Source of the DNA: Desulfoluna limicola
GTDB taxonomy: Bacteria > Desulfobacterota > Desulfobacteria > Desulfobacterales > Desulfolunaceae
DNA length: 64,000 nt
Assembly: GCF_021654575.1 (NCBI RefSeq)
Contig: NZ_AP024488.1
Span: forward strand, 4,177,501-4,241,500
Direction: 5' to 3'
The notes beneath the pieces were generated by a model. That model searched no databases and was not told the origin of the DNA. It saw only the letters and a program-made list of their open reading frames with translations. How positions within the stretch are numbered: the stretch's first letter is position 1; each line of letters starts with the position of its first letter. Below, piece after piece: positions 58,319-64,000 of this stretch. A program made the translations under genes and the position numbers.

Positions 58319-59077
58319 TTAACGGATCATATACGGATTCAGCAGGGTCATCCAATCGTCATGGAGCTTGCCGTACTCTTCAACGCAGAACTCGGCCCGC
58401 TCCCCGGAAAGGCCCGTTTCCCCGGGCAGATCCTTGTACTCTTTCGGGTTGCTTCCATATACATGGCACAGCGTGGTGTAGAACCGCTGAAGGTCCAGGC
58501 TGTGCTCATCGGAAAAATCCTCTTCGGAAAGCTCCATGCGATCTTCACTCTCCAGGTCAAAGAGATCGGCTGCGCTGATGGCTATCTCCCGGCCGTTTTC
58601 AACATACTCTATCAGCAAAACATCCGCGAGGCCGTCCACGGCATCCTCCTCTTTTCCGAGCACAGGAATGTCGTACATGGCTATCAGGGCATGCCCCAGC
58701 TCATGGAACAGGGTGTGCATCAACACATCCATGGTTGCCTCGTCAGGGTGAACACCGGTTTCAGCGTACCCGCTTTTTTCAAACCGGGTCTTCACCTCAA
58801 TGACAAAACCGTACGGAATGAGTATGGCGTTGATCTCCGGATCAAACAGAGGACCCTCCCCACCACCAAACACAATAGACAGCGGCCGCTTGATCACAAA
58901 ATTCTCATTCAGAAGCGAGACCACCGCCTGAGGTACCATAGAGGCCTCAATGTCCTTCATCACCATCGTTTCCAGCCTGGTTCCAGGCGTCTCATACGAG
59001 ACGGTTACCGCCACCTTTGCAAAAGCCGACGTGGTCAGAGCCATGGATACGATGAGGATGCCGAGCACTTTTTTCAT
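58319..59077 (-). CDS. DUF4344-like putative metallopeptidase, exported
   Basis: A 252-residue protein with the signal peptide MKKVLGILIVSMALTTSAFA. It contains the zinc-peptidase motif HTLFHELGHALIAMYDIPVLG (HExxH) with a downstream Glu/Asp-rich EEDAVDGLADVLL that probably supplies the third ligand, and three cysteines in the C-terminal part. This arrangement matches DUF4344 metallopeptidase-like proteins. Substrate unknown; it would act in the periplasm. The ATG at 59077 was chosen because the signal peptide starts there; the in-frame ATG at 59122 adds 15 residues. Confidence 0.85.
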   Translation of the reverse strand: MKKVLGILIVSMALTTSAFAKVAVTVSYETPGTRLETMVMKDIEASMVPQAVVSLLNENFVIKRPLSIVFGGGEGPLFDPEINAILIPYGFVIEVKTRFEKSGYAETGVHPDEATMDVLMHTLFHELGHALIAMYDIPVLGKEEDAVDGLADVLLIEYVENGREIAISAADLFDLESEDRMELSEEDFSDEHSLDLQRFYTTLCHVYGSNPKEYKDLPGETGLSGERAEFCVEEYGKLHDDWMTLLNPYMIR

Positions 59078-59153
59078 ATGCACCTGCTGTGTTCTATTGA
59101 TTGACCCCATGGGCGCAAACACCCTCTCTGGTCAAAATGCGTGGCAAACGCCG

Positions 59154-59200
59154 GCCTCCGGCGGCAAGGTGTGCCACCTTGAAAGCAGGTTGCGGATGCA
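59154..59200 (+). repeat. modular intergenic repeat, end and first hairpin only
   Basis: GCCTCCGGCGGC (59154-59165), AAGGTGtgcCACCTT, GAAAGCAGGTTGCGGATGCACGC, then it stops against the end of the methyltransferase gene. It lies between two genes transcribed leftward. Confidence 0.8.
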
Positions 59201-59211
59201 CGCTGACCAAA

Positions 59212-59850
59212 TTACGAAGAGAGCGTCTGTTTCCGAATAAAAAGAAAGGTATCCGTTGTGATGCTGCCATCGTCTTCCGGGTAATCGCTCAGGTGGGATT
59301 CCTCGATGGTAAGGTTGGTCTCCTCAAGCCACGCTTTGATCTGATCCGGATCATGATAGGTAAAATGGATCTCAGCCCCACCGGAAAAACTGGTGCTTTC
59401 AAAACCATCCTTCTTCCCCACCATAAAGCTCAAATAAAACGCCCCACCGGGAACCAGAAGTTCGGCCACCCTGTGAATCAGCTCCCTTGTCTCCTCAGGA
59501 ATAAGGTGCACGATGCAAAATGACGCGACCATCACGTCAAAGGGGCCTTTCTCGTAAATCCTTCGAATATCCCCCTTTCGAAAGAAACCCGTCGGCACGT
59601 TGGCCTTTGCCCGCGTCACCATCTCTGCCGACAGATCGATGCCCATAAGGGTCACCCCTGTCTCGCTCACAATCTTCGCGTTGTTCCCAGGCCCGCAGCC
59701 GAGGTCCAGAACCGCGTCGCCTTCCGTTACATACCCGTCCCGAAATCGAACCATCATCTCCTGATACGTCGGATAATTCATAAACTTGTCCGTGTACGCG
59801 TCCGCACACTGGTCGTAGGTGTCGATGGTGGTCTTCGTTCTTTCTGGCAT
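59212..59850 (-). CDS. class I SAM-dependent methyltransferase
   Basis: A 212-residue methyltransferase. Motif I is VLDLGCGPGNNAKIV, motif II GIDLSAEMVTRAKA, post-motif DVMVASFCIVHLIPEE and motif III LLVPGGAFYLSF. The N-terminus TYDQCADAYTDKFMNYPTYQEMMVRF is typical of the small UbiE/Methyltransf_11/25-type proteins, whose substrate cannot be told from sequence. ATG at 59850 has GGAG 7 nt upstream and is preferred to the ATG at 59862. Nine tandem heptamers begin 20 nt upstream of this start, within the leader, which may make expression variable. Cytoplasmic. Confidence 0.88.
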   Translation of the reverse strand: MPERTKTTIDTYDQCADAYTDKFMNYPTYQEMMVRFRDGYVTEGDAVLDLGCGPGNNAKIVSETGVTLMGIDLSAEMVTRAKANVPTGFFRKGDIRRIYEKGPFDVMVASFCIVHLIPEETRELIHRVAELLVPGGAFYLSFMVGKKDGFESTSFSGGAEIHFTYHDPDQIKAWLEETNLTIEESHLSDYPEDDGSITTDTFLFIRKQTLSS

Positions 59851-59870
59851 GTGGTTCTCCATATGAAAAA

Positions 59871-59933
59871 GGCTAAAGGCTAAAGGCTAAAGGCTAAAGG
59901 CTAAAGGCTAAAGGCTAAAGGCTAAAGGCTAAA
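59871..59933. repeat. nine perfect tandem GGCTAAA heptamers
   Basis: Exactly nine uninterrupted copies of GGCTAAA, 63 nt. On the minus strand it reads TTTAGCC and lies 20 nt upstream of the methyltransferase start. A 7-nt unit is not a multiple of 3, but the array is outside the coding region, so copy-number changes would alter promoter or leader spacing rather than frame. Perfect identity suggests recent expansion by slippage. Confidence 0.98.
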
Positions 59934-60101
59934 GGGCGAGTATCGATCCGCTACAACAGCGTCAAGCGATAACATGAAAAAAGGGTAACTATGCCGTTCA
60001 ATATCACCTTCCGACCCCAGACTTTTGCCTCTATTGTGACCAAAACAGGGGCCGATAAACATGATTTTATAACCGAGCCCCATATCTGTGTGTTTAAAGG
60101 C

Positions 60102-60182
60102 AGATGCGCATTGCCCCGAGGAATGAGGGGCAATGCGCATCTGCAACCAGCTTTCAAGGTGGCACACCCTGCCGCCGGAGGC
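60102..60182 (-). repeat. modular intergenic repeat, best-paired copy
   Basis: AGATGCGCATTGCCCC pairs perfectly with GGGGCAATGCGCATCT around GAGGAATGA (60102-60142), followed by GCAACCAGCTTTC, AAGGTGgcACACCcT and GCCGCCGGAGGC (60171-60182). The 16-bp stem is the longest perfect pairing in the family. It lies 14 nt after the stop of the threonine aldolase-like gene, which is transcribed leftward. Confidence 0.85.
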
Positions 60183-60196
60183 AGGCTTCTGGGTTT

Positions 60197-61216
60197 TTAC
60201 CCGATTGCTTTCACGGCCTCTGCAAAGGCCTGGATCTCTTCGTCGGTGGTGGCGAAGGAAGCCATGAGGCGCACCTCGTTGGTCTGGTTGTCCCAGACGT
60301 AGAAGTGAAATTTCTTGTGCAGTTCTTCGATCATCTTTTCGGGAAGGATGGCGAAGACGGCGTTGGCATCCACGGGCTGGGTGATGGTGACACCGGGAGC
60401 GTCCTTCAGGGCTTCGGCGATCTTCTGGGCCATGGCATTGGCGTGGGTGGCGTTTCGTTTCCAGAGGCCGTCTTTGAGAAACGCCTCGAACTGAGCGCCC
60501 ACGAAGCGCATCTTGGAGACAAGCTGCATGCCCTGCTTGCGGGTGTACTGGAAAACATCGTCGTAATCGTGGGAGAAGTAGACCACGGCCTCGCCGAACA
60601 TCATGCCGTTCTTGGTGCCGCCGAAGGAGAGGAAGTCAACACCGGCGTCCTTTGTAAAGGCGGGAAAATCAAGGCCAAGGGCTGCAGCGGCGTTGGAGAT
60701 ACGAGAGCCATCCATGTGGACGAGAAGCCCGTGCCTGTGGGCGTAATCGGTGATGGTTTTTATCTCTTCAACGGAATAAACGGTTGCGTACTCGGTGGTC
60801 TGGGTAATGGAGACCACCTTGGGCCGGGACCTGTGATAGTCGGCCTCCTGCTCTACCCAGGGCCGGAGCCCCTCCACGGTGAGCTTGCCATTTTCAGATG
60901 GGACCACGATAAACTTGCTGCCGGTGAATCGCTCGGGAGCCCCGCACTCGTCCATGTGCATGTGGGCGCAGTCGGAAATCAACACCGACTCAAAGGGACG
61001 GGTCACGGCGTCGATGGAGAGCACGTTGGCGGCGGTTCCGGTCATCACGAAAAATACGGAGATATCGTCCCCGAAGATCTTTTTAAATCGCTGCTCAGCA
61101 ATCGCCGTCCAGGGATCGTCCCCATAGGCACTCCCGGTTCCTGCTGCCGCAGCCCCTGCCGCCGCAATAATCTCTGGGTGAGCCCCTGCATAGTTATCAC
61201 TGGCCAAACTGATCAT
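60197..61216 (-). CDS. threonine aldolase / beta-eliminating lyase family protein
   Basis: A 339-residue PLP-dependent fold-type I enzyme of the low-specificity L-threonine aldolase family, cleaving threonine or related beta-hydroxy amino acids to glycine and an aldehyde. Motifs include MISLASDNYAGAHPEI at the start, YGDDPWTAIAEQRFKKIFG, FVMTGTAANVLSI, HMDGSRISNAAAALG with the PLP-contacting Asp, and the Schiff-base Lys in FLSFGGTKNGMMFGEA. ATG at 61216 has GGAGGCAGGG upstream; earlier in-frame ATGs at 61243 and 61228 would use part of that ribosome site as codons. Isolated gene. Confidence 0.9.
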   Translation of the reverse strand: MISLASDNYAGAHPEIIAAAGAAAAGTGSAYGDDPWTAIAEQRFKKIFGDDISVFFVMTGTAANVLSIDAVTRPFESVLISDCAHMHMDECGAPERFTGSKFIVVPSENGKLTVEGLRPWVEQEADYHRSRPKVVSITQTTEYATVYSVEEIKTITDYAHRHGLLVHMDGSRISNAAAALGLDFPAFTKDAGVDFLSFGGTKNGMMFGEAVVYFSHDYDDVFQYTRKQGMQLVSKMRFVGAQFEAFLKDGLWKRNATHANAMAQKIAEALKDAPGVTITQPVDANAVFAILPEKMIEELHKKFHFYVWDNQTNEVRLMASFATTDEEIQAFAEAVKAIG

Positions 61217-61386
61217 CCCTGCCTCCATCGGTACATCCTCCATTGCAGCTTTAAGCCCGGCCGTAAAACGCCGGGACGTATCGTTAATTCGAATGGAAGA
61301 GAGTAAGCCCGAAGCCAGGGGATGTCAACGGAACAAGCCTCAGAACAAGGCAGAAAAAAGACAAACGGCCTTCTTGCAAAAGAATG

Positions 61387-61640
61387 CCCCGGCGGCAAGG
61401 TGGGGGCACCTTGAAACCCTGTTGTGAATGCGAGAAGGTCGCTGTGATGCAATCGCTTTCGGGGTATTCACGTGAAGGGAGGGGTATTGCGACCGTTCTT
61501 GAGAAGATGCCTGTTTCGTTTTTACGTAACGACAACTACCCGATTTCGTCTTCCCCGACGGCAAGGTGTCCCACCTTGAAAGCTGGTAGCGGTTGCGCTT
61601 TGCCCCTTGTTCCTTGGTTCAAAGCACATCCGCATTCAAA
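61387..61640 (+). repeat. two modular repeat copies in the gap before arsR
   Basis: Copy one (about 61387-61432): CCCCGGCGGC, AAGGTGggggCACCTT, GAAACCCTGTTGTGAATGCG. Copy two (about 61553-61635): CCCCGACGGC, AAGGTGtccCACCTT, GAAAGCTGGTAGCGGTTGCGCTTTGCC with loop CCTTGTTCCTTGG and a partly paired right arm. Both ends are degenerate. The rest of the 780-nt gap holds a GTTCCCT.../...AGGGAAC hairpin at 61791-61832 and no supported gene. Confidence 0.75.
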
Positions 61641-61790
61641 CTGAAATTCGTTCACGGACACTTTTTCAAGACCTGGTTGTTAAGCCCACCCTTTGAGATC
61701 GGGCAACGTTTGGCAAACAGGTCTTGAGAGCCGTATCGATTGCTTCGCTGATAGTGGCAAGCCATATGGTTTGGGCTTAACGATTCTGCA

Positions 61791-61832
61791 GTTCCCTCTC
61801 CCTCACCCCTCAAAGGCTAAGGGAGAAGGGAA
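61791..61832. repeat. palindromic hairpin of the CCCTCTCC type
   Basis: GTTCCCTcTCCCT at the left pairs with AGGGAGAAGGGAAC at the right around a CACCCCTCAAAGGCTA centre. Sequences of this kind recur in many bacterial genomes as short palindromes. Only one copy is present in this window, and it is about 160 nt upstream of arsR. Confidence 0.5.
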
Positions 61833-61921
61833 CTACAACCGGAAAGTTTTTGCGGAGCTTTTTTCAAAAAGCGACCCGCCGGAGGCACAGTTGAACAGTT
61901 CCCATTTTTTTAAACTCCAAG

Positions 61922-61950
61922 TTGACACCCACCCCTTAAAAGCATATATT
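61922..61950 (+). promoter_or_regulatory. sigma-70 promoter and likely operator of the ArsR-family gene
   Basis: TTGACA (61922-61927) and TATATT (61945-61950) are separated by 17 bp, an almost ideal vegetative promoter, 46 nt before the start codon. Directly downstream, CATATAACGATATAACGAT (about 61954-61972) contains a tandem ATAACGAT and ATAT dyads of the kind ArsR/SmtB repressors bind, overlapping the expected transcription start. The repressor assignment is inferred. Confidence 0.75.
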
Positions 61951-61995
61951 CCCATATAACGATATAACGATTTACCAAGACCCAAGGAGATTCCG

Positions 61996-62340
61996 ATGAA
62001 ACCATTTATCAAAGTCATGAAGGCCCTTTCCGATCCCAGCCGGGTGAAGATTATCAAGGCCCTGCAGCATCGGTCTCTTTGCGTCTGCGAGCTCAGGGAA
62101 GCACTGGGGCTGGCTCAGTCCACGGTGAGCAAGCACCTCAAGGTCCTGGAAGAAGCAGAGCTGGTGAGCTTTGAAAAAGATGGCCTGTGGGTTAACTTTC
62201 AGCTCAATGACCGACCGGACAATGCGTATGCAACGGCCATGCTGGAGCAGGTCAGTGAGTGGCTGGAGACCGATAATGAGGTCAAGGAGATGCTGGAGCG
62301 GCTTCCGGATATCAACAGGGAGTACATCACCCGAGGCTGA
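61996..62340 (+). CDS. ArsR/SmtB-family metalloregulator
   Basis: A 114-residue winged-helix repressor. The metal-binding motif LCVCEL occupies residues 28-33, the ELCVCDL box in which two Cys bind As(III), Sb(III) or similar ions. The DNA-binding helix LAQSTVSKHLKVLEEAELV follows. AAGGAG precedes the ATG. It is expected to bind its own promoter and release on metalloid binding. The only likely target nearby is the UPF0718/ArsP-like permease gene about 490 nt downstream. Confidence 0.93.
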   Translation: MKPFIKVMKALSDPSRVKIIKALQHRSLCVCELREALGLAQSTVSKHLKVLEEAELVSFEKDGLWVNFQLNDRPDNAYATAMLEQVSEWLETDNEVKEMLERLPDINREYITRG

Positions 62341-62353
62341 CCCGTTTTTTCAT

Positions 62354-62441
62354 GAGAAGCTTTTTGCCACTTAAACAGAAAAACAATTTTGTACTTAACC
62401 CATTTGGCAAAAAGTTTCTCACCCTGCGGGCGCCCCGCAGG
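62354..62441. other. two hairpins after arsR
   Basis: GAGAAgCTTTTTGCCA (62354-62369) pairs with TGGCAAAAAGTTTCTC (62405-62420) across a 35-nt loop. CCTGCGGGcgcCCCGCAGG (62423-62441) is a perfect 8-bp stem right after. Neither is followed by a T run, so they are not clear terminators, but they could act as a processing or read-through control element between arsR and the permease. Confidence 0.5.
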
Positions 62442-62602
62442 AATCCAAGCTCTGCGTTAATCAAGAATCGACGTAAAAAGCTACGACTTCATCTTGATAT
62501 GCCTTGATCTTGAATCCCTCCGACTACGTGAAAAAGTCGCCTGAATTGAGAGTTCGGTAGTATCAAACAGTTGCCTTGGGTCAGACTCAGCCCACGCCAA
62601 AC

Positions 62603-62685
62603 GCCATTGCGATTTGACCCGAGGAACGAGGGGCAAAGCGAGATGGCAACCCGCTTTCAAGGTGGCTCACCTTGCCGCCGGAGGC
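62603..62685 (-). repeat. modular intergenic repeat between arsR and the permease gene
   Basis: CCATTGCGATTTGACCC, loop CGAGGAACGAG, GGGCAAAGCGAGATGGC (long hairpin with a few mismatches), then AACCCGCTTTC, AAGGTGgctCACCTT and the end GCCGCCGGAGGC at 62674-62685. Another copy placed between genes that may share a transcript. Confidence 0.85.
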
Positions 62686-62833
62686 AATTTTTCAGCAGTA
62701 CAAGGCCACACTGGCCTCAAATATATCGACACATGGCAATACATAGGAACACTAACCCCGACGGTCGCGCACTGTCCGGCACCGAACAAAAGGGTGCCGG
62801 GGAACCACACCGCCACCATCATGGAAACCTGTT

Positions 62834-63997
62834 ATGAAAGAACGTACAAAACTCGCCTGGATCGTTGGCCTCTACCTCGCCGTCTACTTCATGCCCTGGT
62901 CCTCCCCCACCATTCGTCAGGCGGGCATGGAAGCCTTTCTGATGCTGCAGGAGTACGCACAGCTGCATGTTCTCACCTGCCTGGTGCCTGCATTCTTCAT
63001 TGCCGGCGCCATCAGCGTCTTCATCTCCCAGGCCGCGGTGCTGAAGTACTTCGGCGCCCAGGCGAAAAAAGCCCTCGCCTACTCTGTTGCCTCGGTCTCC
63101 GGAGCGGTCCTTGCGGTCTGTTCCTGCACAGTCCTGCCCCTGTTCGCCGGCATCTACTCACGGGGCGCGGGCATCGGCCCGGCCACAGCCTTTCTCTATT
63201 CAGGGCCCGCCATCAACGTGCTGGCGATCATCCTCACCGGCCGGATTCTCGGCTGGCAGATGGGCCTCGCCCGTGCCATCGGCGCCATCTGCTTTGCATT
63301 GGTCATCGGCCTTCTCATGGCCTTTTTCTTTCGAAAAGATGACGCGGCTCGCGCCACAGGCCCCATGCACCTCCCCGATGAGGAAGAGACCCGAAGCCTC
63401 GGCCAGAACAGCCTCGTCATGGCCGTCATGGTCCTCATCCTCGTGTTCGCCGCCTTTGCCAAGCCCGGCGCTGACGAAGGCATCGTTTGGCAGACCATTT
63501 TCAAAACCAAATGGTATATTACAGGTGGCCTTCTCCTCGTCCTCGGCTGGATGCTTAAGCAATGGTTTGACAGCGACGAACGCACCGACTGGGTGGACTC
63601 CTCCTGGGGCTTCATGAAGCAGATCTTTCCCATGCTGGCCATCGGTGTTCTGGCGGCGGGCTTCCTCCTGGGACGCCCCGGCCACCCGGCCCTTATCCCC
63701 GAAGAGTGGATCGCACGGCTCGTGGGCGGAAACTCCTTTTCCGCAAACCTCTTTGCCTCCCTCTCCGGCGCCCTCATGTACTTCGCCACCCTCACCGAGA
63801 TCCCCATCCTCCAGGGACTCATGGGTTCCGGCATGGGCAAAGGCCCGGCACTGGCCCTGCTCCTTGCAGGCCCGGCCCTGTCCCTGCCCAACATGATCGT
63901 CATCAGCGGGGTCATGGGCGTGAAAAAGACATCCGTCTTCGTCGCCATCGTGGTGGTCATGTCCACCATCGCCGGCATGATCTACGGGGCTATTTAA
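62834..63997 (+). CDS. UPF0718/ArsP-like permease
   Basis: A 387-residue membrane protein with about ten hydrophobic segments. The family hallmark AVCSCTVLPLFAGIYSRGAGIG, with a Cys pair in the first half, and the repeated-half motif FLYSGPAINVLAI / LLLAGPALSLPNMIVISGVMG identify the UPF0718 (DUF318) permeases. ArsP members of this family export trivalent organoarsenicals, and related ones handle metals, sulfite-type or thiol compounds. The upstream ArsR-family regulator supports a metalloid or metal efflux role. A GGAAA ribosome site precedes the ATG. The stop codon lies 3 nt from the window end, so any following gene is unseen. Confidence 0.88.
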   Translation: MKERTKLAWIVGLYLAVYFMPWSSPTIRQAGMEAFLMLQEYAQLHVLTCLVPAFFIAGAISVFISQAAVLKYFGAQAKKALAYSVASVSGAVLAVCSCTVLPLFAGIYSRGAGIGPATAFLYSGPAINVLAIILTGRILGWQMGLARAIGAICFALVIGLLMAFFFRKDDAARATGPMHLPDEEETRSLGQNSLVMAVMVLILVFAAFAKPGADEGIVWQTIFKTKWYITGGLLLVLGWMLKQWFDSDERTDWVDSSWGFMKQIFPMLAIGVLAAGFLLGRPGHPALIPEEWIARLVGGNSFSANLFASLSGALMYFATLTEIPILQGLMGSGMGKGPALALLLAGPALSLPNMIVISGVMGVKKTSVFVAIVVVMSTIAGMIYGAI

Positions 63998-64000
63998 AAA

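Noticed and set aside
2438..62837. Short open frames with recurring peptides such as FQGGSPCRRR, KVAHLAAGG or ARCATLKAGC
   Set aside because: These are translations of the dispersed repeat in its different frames; they lack ribosome sites and arise in every copy, so they are not genes.

Overview
The window looks like chromosomal DNA from a Gram-negative, mesophilic, anaerobic member of the Desulfobacterota. It is moderately GC-rich and carries a hybrid cluster protein gene with an HcpR-type operator, a NapH-like polyferredoxin, a B12-dependent class II ribonucleotide reductase, outer-membrane and lipoprotein genes, and a two-partner secretion locus. A Desulfoluna/Desulfobotulus-like origin is a guess from gene content only. 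I saw no rRNA, tRNA, CRISPR array, insertion sequence or prophage.

Layout. 1-4.8 kb: a partial hcp gene, divergent from a TrpX-type ABC importer (binding protein, permease, ATPase) and a small outer-membrane barrel protein. 5.5-11.7 kb: a NapH-like ferredoxin, then a minus-strand run of an MBL-fold hydrolase, a DUF3141 PhaC-like hydrolase, a universal stress protein and a formylglycine-generating-enzyme-like protein. 12.2-14.2 kb: a TIGR00300-type ornithine cyclodeaminase overlapping an arginase, a two-gene arginine-to-proline route. 14.4-18.1 kb: a TetR regulator and a divergent DHFR-like reductase around a perfect 23-bp palindrome, then a peptidoglycan-trimming pair (M15 carboxypeptidase and a Csd4/Pgp1-like M14 DL-carboxypeptidase) whose 3' end runs into a relic of the arginase gene. 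18.8-29.5 kb: rlpA-gmhB, recD2, DUF1178, an SH3-domain protein, nadB, nrdJ behind NrdR-like boxes, and a thioesterase.

29.9-39.6 kb is an envelope and signalling stretch: a DHA2 exporter, a YcgR-like PilZ protein, a vWA lipoprotein with a FlgO/CsgG-like tail, a DUF3015-DUF4105 pair joined by a hairpin that overlaps a signal-peptide region, a frameshifted AT-richer lipoprotein gene coupled to a small membrane protein, and another lipoprotein. 40.1-57.4 kb is dominated by a two-partner secretion system: a 3,903-residue LktA-like filamentous adhesin (TpsA) and its transporter TpsB. Divergent from them are an OmpR-family response regulator and a hybrid histidine kinase that may control the locus. 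57.8-64 kb: DUF1499 and DUF4344 proteins, a methyltransferase behind nine tandem heptamers, a threonine aldolase-like enzyme, and an ArsR repressor upstream of a UPF0718/ArsP-like permease.

The most striking feature is a dispersed modular intergenic repeat present at about twenty places. It has 12-bp ends (GCCTCCGGCGGC and its complement GCCGCCGGAGGC), a short hairpin whose stem covaries between copies, a longer hairpin capped by the conserved loop CTCGTTCCTCG, and sometimes a third small hairpin. Copies lie almost exclusively just after stop codons or between operon genes. They look like a MITE/REP-type element or a structured RNA motif, and I do not recognise it as a named family.
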